10,523 bases of DNA from Parcubacteria group bacterium RIFCSPHIGHO2_01_FULL_47_10b (GTDB taxonomy: Bacteria; Patescibacteriota; Minisyncoccia; 2-01-FULL-47-10), in NCBI GenBank assembly GCA_001824325.1, contig MHXC01000012.1:4309-14831 (forward strand). The letters run 5' to 3'. A program made the position numbers and the translations under genes. This document shows, piece by piece, positions 1 through 7,881 of the stretch. Within the stretch, counting starts at the first letter, position 1. Each line of letters starts with the position of its first letter. The notes under the pieces are model-generated. The model did not search any database and was not told the origin of the DNA. It worked only from the letters and a program-made list of their open reading frames with translations.

Positions 1-111
1 AATATGTCGCCGCTGCGTGGTGAACGCATAGAAAAAGATCATCGTGCCAACCACTACAATCGAAAGGATTGCTATGAGGGTTAAAAGAAAAATGAGAGTA
101 TTAAATGTCAT
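1..111 (-). CDS. N-terminus of an unidentified membrane protein (cut by window edge)
   Basis: Reading leftwards from an ATG at 111-109, 37 codons stay open to the window edge. Residues about 5-28 form one strongly hydrophobic segment (many I, L, V, F), followed by TTQRR, so the segment is probably a membrane anchor with the downstream part in the cytoplasm (positive-inside rule). It starts 8 bases after the TGA of the preceding small ORF, in keeping with the dense packing of this strand. An in-frame TTG at 123-121, overlapping that TGA, is an alternative start; no Shine-Dalgarno sequence is visible for either. After ftsQ one might expect ftsA or ftsZ, but the visible residues do not resemble either. 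No family can be assigned from this stub. Hydrophobic pattern and position make a real gene likely. Confidence 0.6.
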   Translation of the reverse strand, partial: MTFNTLIFLLTLIAILSIVVVGTMIFFYAFTTQRRHI

Positions 112-119
112 GTCACATA

Positions 120-353
120 TCAAGGAAGCTGGCGCAGGCGTCGCGCGTCAACAAGTTCCTGGTAGTGTTTATCTTTCAGGCGCGATTTAAGCGTCTGGAG
201 TACCCAGGGGTCTCCGACAAAATGTGCTATAGAAAAGGCTTTATACACATTGTGTACACGCGCAACATCTTCCAGGGCACGAACTTGCTGCTCTTGGGAC
301 AGTGGCGCGAGTGTATGTGCGCAACGTAAGGCAGATGAATGTCCGGAAAACAT
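120..353 (-). CDS. Small hypothetical protein downstream of ftsQ
   Basis: A 77-residue ORF fills the space between ftsQ (stop at 386) and the membrane-protein start at 111. It is hydrophilic and charged, with no membrane segment or signal peptide. The middle and C-terminal part (about residues 18-75) looks mainly helical, with clusters such as LSQEQQVRALEDVARVHNVY and a basic end (ARRLRQLP). I do not recognise the family. The start is uncertain: the frame is open 12 codons further upstream to a TAA near 390, without an ATG, GTG or TTG, so ATG 353 is the first standard start; no clear Shine-Dalgarno precedes it. An overlapping ORF on the other strand (105-329) is less convincing because it breaks the operon direction. 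Support is positional: same strand, tight spacing on both sides, composition like neighbouring proteins. Confidence 0.5.
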   Translation of the reverse strand: MFSGHSSALRCAHTLAPLSQEQQVRALEDVARVHNVYKAFSIAHFVGDPWVLQTLKSRLKDKHYQELVDARRLRQLP

Positions 354-385
354 GGCTGAATAATGATATGTGATGCGAAGTCGAG

Positions 386-1204
386 CTATTTATAATAAAT
401 GCGGTTGTCGATCCGAAGGTCTATATAGTGCAAAGTTGCCGGCATTGGGTTTAGTTCTTTTTCGAGAATCAGCTTGAGGTTATTGACTTGATTTTCAAGC
501 GATTCCTCGGTGTCGAAATAGAGCTCGTATCCAGCGCTTGTTTTCAGTGTAATATCAGGCGGATCGTGTACCAGTGCATCCGTTACCGTAATACCAATCG
601 CATCAAGGCGATCTTTTATGGCAATGATCGCTGTTATTAGTTTACCATGCAGAAGCGGTTTACCCAAGGCGACTGGCGTGTTTGATGTATCAGTTACATG
701 GGTTAGCAGCACTCCTTCTGTCTGGGGCGCTTGGCGAAACACCATGAATTCGTTATCTATGAAATAGCACGCTGCAGGTTCTACGCACCACAGCGCGATT
801 TCTGTGCGCGGGAGAAGGTCGATCGTTACTGATCGTTGTAGGAGATTTCGTTGAATTGTTACTGTATGGATCTCCGGGTACGATTGGCGGAGTTGGTTTG
901 AGAGAAGCGTGCGTGGGAAAAAGACTATATTATTATTTGGAATAATTGTTGCATGGGTGTGCGTAAGAAGCAGTTCGATTTCCGCTGAGATTCGCTCCAA
1001 CGGAAGACGGCTATTTTCTGTGGTGGTGATACCCCATACCGTAACGGCGGACCACGCGCTCCACAGCGATAGGTATGTGAGTTCCCCCGCTATAATCAAG
1101 AGTGCTACGATCAACAGTATCGGTTTCCATATCCGTTTCGGCGGCGCTTGTATGTGTCGTTGCGATCGATATCTGTGTGCATGGTTTGAGTAGTACGGAG
1201 TCAT
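386..1204 (-). CDS. ftsQ: FtsQ/DivIB-type cell division protein
   Basis: A 272-residue bitopic membrane protein matching FtsQ/DivIB architecture: a basic cytoplasmic tail (residues 1-28, with RYRSQR and PPKR), one membrane helix (about 28-48), a POTRA-like domain (about 52-132), then a beta-rich extracytoplasmic domain. Diagnostic stretches are FPRTLLSNQLRQSYPEI (96-112), the family pattern of a hydrophobic start followed by an 'L...L...P.I..V.I.R..P..L.I.I.ER' block, and CYFIDNEFMVF (146-156), matching the 'yylID..G.vf' strand. FtsQ links FtsB/FtsL to the divisome and helps control septal wall synthesis. The ATG overlaps the murD TGA by 4 nt (ATGA), suggesting coupled translation. Sequence similarity to model FtsQ is low, so the assignment rests on architecture and on position after a murD-family gene, which is typical of dcw clusters. 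The usual murG/murC/murB genes between them are absent here. Confidence 0.85.
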   Translation of the reverse strand: MTPYYSNHAHRYRSQRHIQAPPKRIWKPILLIVALLIIAGELTYLSLWSAWSAVTVWGITTTENSRLPLERISAEIELLLTHTHATIIPNNNIVFFPRTLLSNQLRQSYPEIHTVTIQRNLLQRSVTIDLLPRTEIALWCVEPAACYFIDNEFMVFRQAPQTEGVLLTHVTDTSNTPVALGKPLLHGKLITAIIAIKDRLDAIGITVTDALVHDPPDITLKTSAGYELYFDTEESLENQVNNLKLILEKELNPMPATLHYIDLRIDNRIYYK

Positions 1205-2613
1205 TGATTTATTCTACGTTGCGATGGATTACGATAATTCAAAATAGCATCTCGAAATGCCTTTGATTTTTCTTGATAGTCTTTGAACATGCTGAAACTT
1301 GGGGCTGCTGTGGAAAGAAGGCATATACTGTTAGGAGGAGTATGTTCAAAACAAGCTTGAACTGCTGCGTCCATGGTATCGGCGTGGATAACGGTGTGGG
1401 TAGTGGCAAAGTCTGGTTCGTTTGATAGTAATGTTTGCTCAATTCGTTTCCCTACCGTCGGTAATAGTATAATAGTTTTTACTGAAGATTTAGTTAGACG
1501 TTCTGCCAGACTGTGAAAATCTGCATTTCGTTCGTGACCTCCGAGAATTATGCTGCCGACAGCGCTAGCATTTTGGTCAGGTGTGTCGAGGGCATCAAGT
1601 GCTGCGATGGTCGCTTCGGGCGTCGTCGCGAGTGAATCATCGTAGAACGTAATGCCATTATATGTTCCAACCTTCTCAAGCCGTACCGGAAGTGGTTGGA
1701 ATGAACGAATAGCTTGTGCAATAATAGTTGACGGAACGCCAACAAGGGATGCTGCCATGGCCGCAGACATGACGTTGGCGAGATTAAAATGACCAAGGAG
1801 CGGTATCTCGTGGATAGCTATCAGATGCTCGCCATGTAATACAATGCGTTGATCATCCTCCCAGATCGCTGCGTCAGTTGCTGGCCCCCAACTCCAAAGA
1901 TGTCGGTGTGCATGGCTGTTATGCACTAATCGTAGTACCGTATCAGATGAACGGGAATATATGACATGGTCGTCATTCATTTGATATCGAGTCATTGAGC
2001 CCTTCGCTGCAATATATGTTACACGGTCAGGATAGTAGTCCAGATGCTCTTGGGTAATATCAAGAATAACGGCAATATGTGGGCTGATTGTTACGTCGTA
2101 GAGTTGGTGGGCTGAAAGTTCGAGCACGAACCATGTTGGCTGCTTGTCGGCAACGGCATCGAGCGGCGGTATACCAATATTACCAAGGAGCTGTGCTGGT
2201 ATGTTCGCTGTTTGTAGTATGTGTGCAATTAATGAAGCGGTGGTACTTTTTCCTTTCGTGCCGGTGACCCCAATGACTTTGTCTCGGTATTGTTCCAAGA
2301 ATAATTGTGTTTGCGATGTGAAAATAATTCCAGCTTTACGAGCAGCTTGAACCTCGGGAATGAATGGCGATATCCCCGGGGAGCGAACAATAGTGGCGGA
2401 GGCAGAAAGGGCCTCAAGATATGTGGATCCGGTCATAAAAGTCGTATTGACGTCTTGTGCGGTCATGCGTACCCAGTCGGCGTCGAGTTTATTCCTTGGG
2501 TGTATATCAGCGCACAGAAGTTTCATTGTCGGATTTGACGCGCGAAGAAATCGGTATGTTGACATACCCTCGCGACCAAGTCCAAGGATGCATACGGGTT
2601 CAGGTAATTTCAT
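1201..2613 (-). CDS. murD: MurD-family UDP-N-acetylmuramoyl-L-alanine:glutamate ligase, possibly the L-Glu-adding MurD2 type
   Basis: A full-length (470 aa) Mur ligase of the cytoplasm. MurD joins glutamate to UDP-MurNAc-L-Ala using ATP. The N-terminal Rossmann-like domain shows ILGLGREGMST (9-19) and SPGI (78-81). The central ATPase domain has the P-loop GTKGKST (118-124), LELSAHQL (164-171), EHLDYYP (189-195) and the AAK lysine K204 at the position of the carbamylated lysine. The C-terminal domain has DDSLATTPEAT (325-335), GGHERNADF (358-366) and LLSTAAPSFSMF (432-443). Compared with canonical MurD (DDSKATN and GGxxKxxDF), the glutamate-site lysines appear as Leu328 and Arg362. MurD2, which accepts L-Glu, is encoded beside murL in Xanthomonas, and here the gene starts inside the end of a murL homologue (14-nt overlap). 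I infer MurD2-like specificity; the family assignment is secure, the L-Glu preference is not. ATG at 2613 has no Shine-Dalgarno, so coupling to murL translation is likely. Confidence 0.92.
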   Translation of the reverse strand: MKLPEPVCILGLGREGMSTYRFLRASNPTMKLLCADIHPRNKLDADWVRMTAQDVNTTFMTGSTYLEALSASATIVRSPGISPFIPEVQAARKAGIIFTSQTQLFLEQYRDKVIGVTGTKGKSTTASLIAHILQTANIPAQLLGNIGIPPLDAVADKQPTWFVLELSAHQLYDVTISPHIAVILDITQEHLDYYPDRVTYIAAKGSMTRYQMNDDHVIYSRSSDTVLRLVHNSHAHRHLWSWGPATDAAIWEDDQRIVLHGEHLIAIHEIPLLGHFNLANVMSAAMAASLVGVPSTIIAQAIRSFQPLPVRLEKVGTYNGITFYDDSLATTPEATIAALDALDTPDQNASAVGSIILGGHERNADFHSLAERLTKSSVKTIILLPTVGKRIEQTLLSNEPDFATTHTVIHADTMDAAVQACFEHTPPNSICLLSTAAPSFSMFKDYQEKSKAFRDAILNYRNPSQRRINQ

Positions 2614-3925
2614 AACGAAGTAACGGCGGCACAGCCATGTTATGTGATCGATAGCTTGCTACTGCAAGCGATAGCGCTTCCCGCGTTTCTGCTTTTGTCC
2701 CGATACACTCGAATGGCTTGTCGTGTGAGGGATGGCTCAATTGTTTCAATAATGGGAGTAGCCCCTCGTCCGTGAGAAGATTTTTTTTAAATAGCGCCTC
2801 CACTTTTTGTGGAGCCAAAAATGCCGATAGACCAATATAGGTAAAGAGACATTTTGGACACTGTCCGCACCAGGCTGTACCGTCTTGTTGTGCTCTATTA
2901 CAACTCAAAAACGCATTATGGTACCAAGGCATTCCAGCGAAGCGTTTGATGATATCGAGTTCTCGATAACGGCGTAACACACTTTTGTAATTGATGTCAG
3001 TTATCAGATAGCGTTTTACATATGCTCGAAACCGACGCTCGAAGTCGCTTGATTTTGAATATTGATGATTCACAGGTACACCGCGGTAGACCATGGTTGG
3101 TTCATTGGCGCTGGATTCGTTCGCGACAGCGATATGTTGATAGTCAAACAGCGTGGCAATCAAGATCGTCAGAAACGCCAGATATGCGGAGAACGGCGTA
3201 TGGCCATTGAGATATCCTTGGGCGTTGAGTTGCAGTAATAATGGTTCAATAGCGCGTGAAGCAGTAATGAGAGGGATATGGGGCTGTGCATAGTGTTCGC
3301 TTGCAACTTGTACAATACGACGCGTTGCAGGCGTTGGGTTGAGACTAATGGCTGCAATAGTCTCGGCATTGGCAGATGAATATCGCTTCAGCAACATATC
3401 GAGCACAACTGCCGAATCCTTGCCTCCGCCGATTGGTACGAGATGGCGATTTTGGGGCGCAAGCATTGCCGGACGCGGTGCGTTTATAGATTTCTGAGCA
3501 GTGCGAACAATACGAGGGATAACGCGTTCAATCCCATTCACGGCATAAAATTCTCCAAGACCGTTTTCATACAATTTTTGCCACCATGAAACTTGTGCAG
3601 CAGATAGCGGTCCTGCATACACAGCAAGTTCAGGCGAACACGCTGCCTTCCAATAGCTGATTGTTTCAATCATGCCAAGGGAAAACACGAGCGACGATAG
3701 GAGATTCGGAAATTGTGTTTCGAGCATCTTGATTCGCTTTGGGTCTATGTCGTGAATCGTGACATGCGGATGAAATACAAGATCAGAGTTTCCATCGTTC
3801 GACGTTATTCGAAACGAGAATGCACAACGAAAATCACCCTGTTGTGCATCGTATGAGTATGATTCATAGATAAAACAAGGGTGCTTCTGTTGCAATTGGT
3901 GCAGTTGATTCGAGCGATCAGTCAT
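2600..3925 (-). CDS. murL: MurL-like UDP-MurNAc-L-Ala-L-Glu epimerase
   Basis: A 441-residue soluble protein that I recognise as a MurL homologue. MurL, characterised in Xanthomonas oryzae, converts the terminal L-Glu of UDP-MurNAc-L-Ala-L-Glu to D-Glu in an ATP- and Mg-dependent reaction, replacing free D-Glu supply by MurI. Visible features: an N-terminal domain of about 150 residues; a PP-loop-like nucleotide motif PIGGGKDSAV (164-173), of the adenine-nucleotide alpha-hydrolase fold; NGHTPFSA (240-247); ANESSANEP (268-276); and a C-terminal cysteine cluster, C342 then WCGQCPKC (352-359), with four cysteines spaced like a metal site. Length fits MurL (about 450). It overlaps lysS by 8 nt and the murD-family gene by 14 nt, and adjacency to a murD is the strongest contextual support. 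Without that context a PP-loop ATPase acting on another substrate would be possible. No clear Shine-Dalgarno precedes ATG 3925. Confidence 0.85.
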   Translation of the reverse strand: MTDRSNQLHQLQQKHPCFIYESYSYDAQQGDFRCAFSFRITSNDGNSDLVFHPHVTIHDIDPKRIKMLETQFPNLLSSLVFSLGMIETISYWKAACSPELAVYAGPLSAAQVSWWQKLYENGLGEFYAVNGIERVIPRIVRTAQKSINAPRPAMLAPQNRHLVPIGGGKDSAVVLDMLLKRYSSANAETIAAISLNPTPATRRIVQVASEHYAQPHIPLITASRAIEPLLLQLNAQGYLNGHTPFSAYLAFLTILIATLFDYQHIAVANESSANEPTMVYRGVPVNHQYSKSSDFERRFRAYVKRYLITDINYKSVLRRYRELDIIKRFAGMPWYHNAFLSCNRAQQDGTAWCGQCPKCLFTYIGLSAFLAPQKVEALFKKNLLTDEGLLPLLKQLSHPSHDKPFECIGTKAETREALSLAVASYRSHNMAVPPLLRYEIT

Positions 3926-5408
3926 TCTCTATTTCAATTTCAGTTTCGTGATTTCGCGGACGCATGGGCGGGAACAAAATAATTTCACGAAGATTGGCTA
4001 CGCCCGTGAGGAGCATTGCAAGTCGGTCAATGCCAATGCCAACGCCTGCGGCGGGCGGCATCCCGTATTCCAGAGCTTCCACATAATCCTCATCGTATGG
4101 ATGGGTTTCAAGGTCGCCTTGCTTGGATTCCTGTTGTTGTTGCTGGAAGCGTTCGAGTTGGTCAATCGGGTCGTTCAGTTCTGAAAAACCGTTGGCTACT
4201 TCATTTCCCGCAATAACAAGTAAAAAGCGCTCTACCCGCTCGGGGTTATTGTCATCTCGTTTTGCAAGAGGTGAAATTTCCCATGGAAGATCTGTAACGA
4301 ACAGAGGCCCTGCGACAAATGGTCGGCATGTTTTTTTGTAAATCTCATCGGCGAGTTTTGCTTTCGACAAATAGGTTTTGATGTCGATTCCGAGCTCTTT
4401 TGCCTTTGCAAGCAGATTAGCTTGTGTTGATGTCGCATAATCTATACCTGTTTTTTCTTTGATGAGTTCCAAGAATGCAACCCGTTTCCATTGACCCCCA
4501 AAATCGAAGGAGAAATCCTGGAATGCTACAGTTGTACTACCGTTAATAGTAGTTACAACAGACCGGAGCATCTCCTCAATGAATTTCATAAGACCTTCAT
4601 AATCCTGGTACGCCCAATAGGCCTCAAGCATCGTAAATTCAGGGCTATGATCCGCATCTATGCCTTCATTGCGAAATACCCGTCCCAGCTCAAACACACG
4701 TTCAAAGCCGCCCACGAGCAAGCGTTTTAAGTACAATTCTGGGGCGATCCGCAAATACATGTCCAAGTCCAGCGCATTGAGCTTTGTTTTAAATGGTTTT
4801 GCGAGCGCCCCACCGGGAATAGTTTGCAAAATTGGGGTTTCAACCTCAATGAAGTCTTTTGAATAGTAATAGCGTCTAAGCTCGGCAATAAGGCGGCTTC
4901 GTTTCACAAATGCCTCACGAACGTCCTTATTTGTTAGTAAATCCAGATAGCGTTTTCGTAGACGCTCTTCTTTATCTTTAAATCCATGCCAGTCTGACGG
5001 CAATGGGCGGAGCGATTTCGAAAGCATCGTTATGGTTTTTGCTTGTATGCTTTGCTGGCCGGTTTTGGTTAAAAATGCAACTCCGGTAATTTGTATAAAA
5101 TCGCCAATATCGAGGAGTAGGTCATCCAGTGCAACCCCTTTGTATTCGTCTGATTTGATAACAATTTGAATGCTACCGCTCTGGTCTTCCAGATCAATAA
5201 ACGACACTTTTCCATGGGTGCGAATCGCGGTTATGCGCCCGGCGACATGAATCTCCGTGGCGGCCGAAGCGAGTGCGTCAAACGACTTTAACACGTCGGA
5301 AATCGCGTGATCCCGAGTTGTGTGCGCTGGATATGGGGGAAGACCTTTTTTGATGAGCGCAGATCGTTTTTCGAGGCGCTCGTTGCGAATTGCTGAAAGG
5401 CGGCTCAC
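3918..5408 (-). CDS. lysS: Lysyl-tRNA synthetase, class II
   Basis: A 496-residue class II lysyl-tRNA synthetase, charging tRNA-Lys in the cytoplasm. The N-terminal anticodon-binding OB-fold covers about residues 53-130 (IHVAGRITAIRTHGKVSFIDL). Motif 1 is near FIEVETPILQTIPGGALAKPF (187-206), motif 2 is FRNEGIDADHSPEFTMLEAY (245-264), with Ser in place of the usual Asn of HNPEF, and motif 3 is GMPPAAGVGIGIDRLAMLLTG (449-469). Length and domain order are normal. The start is a GTG at 5408; the same frame meets the greA stop TAA three codons upstream (5417), which fixes the N-terminus, and the RNERLEKRSAL opening matches the family. It lies 6 bases after greA and overlaps murL by 8 nt. A run of five glutamines (422-426) lies in the LERF...Q region before motif 3, a small local oddity. 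Confidence 0.97.
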   Translation of the reverse strand: MSRLSAIRNERLEKRSALIKKGLPPYPAHTTRDHAISDVLKSFDALASAATEIHVAGRITAIRTHGKVSFIDLEDQSGSIQIVIKSDEYKGVALDDLLLDIGDFIQITGVAFLTKTGQQSIQAKTITMLSKSLRPLPSDWHGFKDKEERLRKRYLDLLTNKDVREAFVKRSRLIAELRRYYYSKDFIEVETPILQTIPGGALAKPFKTKLNALDLDMYLRIAPELYLKRLLVGGFERVFELGRVFRNEGIDADHSPEFTMLEAYWAYQDYEGLMKFIEEMLRSVVTTINGSTTVAFQDFSFDFGGQWKRVAFLELIKEKTGIDYATSTQANLLAKAKELGIDIKTYLSKAKLADEIYKKTCRPFVAGPLFVTDLPWEISPLAKRDDNNPERVERFLLVIAGNEVANGFSELNDPIDQLERFQQQQQESKQGDLETHPYDEDYVEALEYGMPPAAGVGIGIDRLAMLLTGVANLREIILFPPMRPRNHETEIEIEND

Positions 5409-5414
5409 AATATG

Positions 5415-5867
5415 TTACGTAATACTGGTGATGCTATAGCTCACTTTTCCTGTTGGAGTTTCAACAGACACGCGCTCCCCTACTTTGGCGCCTACAACGG
5501 CTTTTCCAATCGGTGAATTAATAGAAATTTTGCCGCCTTGCGGGTTTGCTTCTTGAGAATCAACAACCTGGAATTCGCGCTCCTGTCCATTGAATTTGAC
5601 CCGAAACGTTGAGCCCAATTGTACGGTAGCCCCTTTCTGCTTTTCTACTATCGTGGTATCTCGAAGCAATTCCTCGAGGTATTGGATGCGCGATTCGTTG
5701 AATGATTCCTGATCGCGCGCGTCCTTATATGCTGCATTTTCCGATAGGTCACCAAAGTCCTTTGCGTCGCGAATCATTTCAGCGATTTCGCGTCGCAATT
5801 TTGTTTTGCGATCCTCGAGCTCCTGTTTGAGCTTTTCGAATGCGTCTTGAGTTAGGTAACTTGGCAC
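5415..5867 (-). CDS. greA: Transcription elongation factor GreA
   Basis: A 150-residue GreA, slightly shorter than the usual 158. It enters the secondary channel of backtracked RNA polymerase and stimulates cleavage of the nascent RNA 3' end. The N-terminal antiparallel coiled coil spans about residues 5-75, with the acidic tip GDLSENAAY (39-47); Asp40 and Glu43 correspond to the metal-coordinating tip residues. The C-terminal FKBP-like domain (about 80-150) includes KISINSPIGKAVVGAKVG (113-130). The start is GTG at 5867 (GTG CCA AGT TAC); no ATG lies nearby and the N-terminus MPSYLT matches the family. A weak purine stretch (AAGAGA) lies about 7 bases upstream. The greA-lysS neighbourhood is common in bacteria. 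The 67-base gap to mrdA is the longest in this gene string, so a separate promoter could lie there, though I see no good one. Confidence 0.97.
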   Translation of the reverse strand: MPSYLTQDAFEKLKQELEDRKTKLRREIAEMIRDAKDFGDLSENAAYKDARDQESFNESRIQYLEELLRDTTIVEKQKGATVQLGSTFRVKFNGQEREFQVVDSQEANPQGGKISINSPIGKAVVGAKVGERVSVETPTGKVSYSITSIT

Positions 5868-5934
5868 GGTGGTTCTCTTAATTATTACGCAAAGAAATAC
5901 ACCAATCGATGAGTTGGCTTTGACTTTTTATTTG
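5868..5934. other. Gap between mrdA and greA without a clear signal
   Basis: This 67-base AT-rich stretch is the widest gap between minus-strand genes. On the minus strand it contains a weak CCAA/TTGG hairpin around an ATCGAT core (about 5901-5917) with no following U-run, so it is not a convincing terminator. A TAATAATTAA stretch near greA could act as a -10, but no matching -35 at normal spacing was found. Read-through from mrdA to greA seems the simplest view. Confidence 0.4.
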
Positions 5935-7881
5935 CTATTTCGTCTGTGTAGCATACCATAGGAAAACGTCATGCGCAACAGGAACTGCAACTTGACTTCC
6001 CTCCCCACCATTTTCTATAAGAATAGTCAATACAAGCTGTGGGTCGTTATATGGGGCAAATCCGGTAAACCAGGCATGGGGTTGTTGCGTTCCCCCAACT
6101 TGCGCCGTACCGGTCTTGCCGGCGACTGCAATGGGTAATGAGTTAAGAAGCCGAGATGACCCACTGGTAACACCTCGGCGCATACCCTCTTGTACTACCT
6201 TGAATGATTCGGGCGATGCAATACCATTGAGATTTGTAATTACAACCGGATTTACTGATACCGTTGTTTCGCCACTCATATTACTGATTGACTGGACGAC
6301 GTGAGGCTTATATAGCACCCCTCCTTTGGCGATCGCCGAGGTATATTCGGCGATTTGTAACGGTGTGACAATAACATCGCCCTGACCTATGCTTGCGTTA
6401 TAGGTGTCTCCAATATACCACTGTTCGTCTTTCACGGCTTGTTTCCACGATGGACTGGGGAGATTCCCGGCTTGTTCGCCCGGAAGATCGATTCCGAGCG
6501 TCGATCCAAGGCCGAATAGGCGCCAATAGTGTTCAAGTCGATCAATCCCGAGACCCTTGATATCACCGAATCCGCCGCCAACAGTATAAAAATATACGTT
6601 TGACGACACAGCAAGAGCTTCTCGCATATCAACCCAGCCATGCTCCTTCCAGTCACGGAACACATATTGAATTGACGGGTTATAAATAGAGGGTACGGAA
6701 ATACTGCCAGTGACAAATATCTGCTTCAGCGGTTCAATTATATGGTCGGCAAGCGCAGCGATTGCTACGACTGGTTTAATTGTTGACCCGGGCGGATATT
6801 GCCCGCCAACGACTCGGTTGAAAAACGGCATGTCTTTATTGGAAAGTAATTTCTGGTATGGGGTGTTCCCAAGAGGTTGAGAAAATATATTGTCGTCATA
6901 TGCTGGAAAACTCACCAATGCCTTTATGGCGCCATCACGCGGATCCATTGCGATTGCAGCAGCGCGTGTTAGCCCTGCTTGAGAGAGCGCATTTCGTAGC
7001 GCGTCAGTGAGCTGCTGTTGCAACGATAAATCTATTGTCAGGGTTAGGTTGCTTCCCGGAATTGGTTCTGTTGTCACGGTTTCCTTTTGTTTTTCGCCGA
7101 TTGACGATATTTCAATCTCTCGTTTTCCATGACTGCCGCGCAACAGGTCCTCGTAGGTGAGTTCTATTCCTGATTTCCCGATTTGATCGATTGGTAAATA
7201 CGAGTCATTCAGCTTTAGGTCATTGGCTGCAACACGTCCGACATAACCCAAGACATGAGCAAGCAGTGACCCATATTCGTATCGTCTAATAAATTGTTCT
7301 TTCACGGCGATTCCCTCTTGATCAGCAAACTGGCTTTCAATTGCGAGTGCGGTTTCGCGCGAAATGTGGTCGGCAAGCGGATAGGGTCGGAATGACACAA
7401 GCGGCATATCGAGAAATTGTTGTGCCAGTTCGGGCAACTCAATATTGAGTAAGGGTGTTAGACGTCGCATAATATCATCGAGTTGTGCTTGATGTTTCGG
7501 TAACAACGCAGGGATTGCAATGACTGAAAAAATTGGATCATTAAATATCAGTTGCGTACCATTGGTATCGAAAATAACGCCGCGCGGTGCGTGCGACCAT
7601 TCAGTCTGCGATCGCGTTTCTTGGGCAAGCGCCTGATAGACTGGGCCTTGCATGACAGTGACATACCATAGTCGAGCAGCAAATGTGAGCAATATTGCAC
7701 AGATCAATGCGAATAATAGCCACAGGTGGAATTTTCCTAATGGCTGTTCGATACGAGCTTCGAGGACATCAATGCGCCGTACGCGAACTTGGTCAGCAAG
7801 TAATTCTTCCGGCTCAATCGTGGAGCGTGCTGATCGATCAACGAATGTAGCTGAGTTTCGGTTGAACATGGTGTTTGACAT
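5935..7881 (-). CDS. mrdA: Penicillin-binding protein 2, elongation transpeptidase
   Basis: A 648-residue class B PBP that cross-links peptidoglycan during lateral growth with the Mre proteins and a SEDS glycosyltransferase. After an unusually long charged cytoplasmic N-terminus (about 50 residues) comes one membrane helix (51-77), the pedestal/dimerisation domain (R100-G101-V102-I103-F104-D105; GKSGIELTYEDLLRG 235-249), and the transpeptidase domain. All three active-site motifs are present: S366-TI-K369, S426-S-N428 and K589-T-G591. The long form with EDLLRG and the mreD neighbour favours PBP2 over FtsI. The ATG at 7881 lies inside mreD, giving a 44-nt overlap; an internal Met5 would still leave about 30 nt overlapping. 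The next gene is greA, whereas many bacteria have rodA here, so the partner polymerase must be encoded elsewhere or be absent. Confidence 0.95.
   Translation of the reverse strand: MSNTMFNRNSATFVDRSARSTIEPEELLADQVRVRRIDVLEARIEQPLGKFHLWLLFALICAILLTFAARLWYVTVMQGPVYQALAQETRSQTEWSHAPRGVIFDTNGTQLIFNDPIFSVIAIPALLPKHQAQLDDIMRRLTPLLNIELPELAQQFLDMPLVSFRPYPLADHISRETALAIESQFADQEGIAVKEQFIRRYEYGSLLAHVLGYVGRVAANDLKLNDSYLPIDQIGKSGIELTYEDLLRGSHGKREIEISSIGEKQKETVTTEPIPGSNLTLTIDLSLQQQLTDALRNALSQAGLTRAAAIAMDPRDGAIKALVSFPAYDDNIFSQPLGNTPYQKLLSNKDMPFFNRVVGGQYPPGSTIKPVVAIAALADHIIEPLKQIFVTGSISVPSIYNPSIQYVFRDWKEHGWVDMREALAVSSNVYFYTVGGGFGDIKGLGIDRLEHYWRLFGLGSTLGIDLPGEQAGNLPSPSWKQAVKDEQWYIGDTYNASIGQGDVIVTPLQIAEYTSAIAKGGVLYKPHVVQSISNMSGETTVSVNPVVITNLNGIASPESFKVVQEGMRRGVTSGSSRLLNSLPIAVAGKTGTAQVGGTQQPHAWFTGFAPYNDPQLVLTILIENGGEGSQVAVPVAHDVFLWYATQTK

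Noticed and set aside
105..329. Plus-strand ORF of 74 codons
   Set aside because: Lies opposite the operon and overlaps the minus-strand small ORF, which fits spacing and direction better; no Shine-Dalgarno.
4128..4148. Short CAA/CAG repeat in lysS encoding QQQQQ
   Set aside because: Too short to call a microsatellite feature; the reading frame is intact, so it is only noted within lysS.
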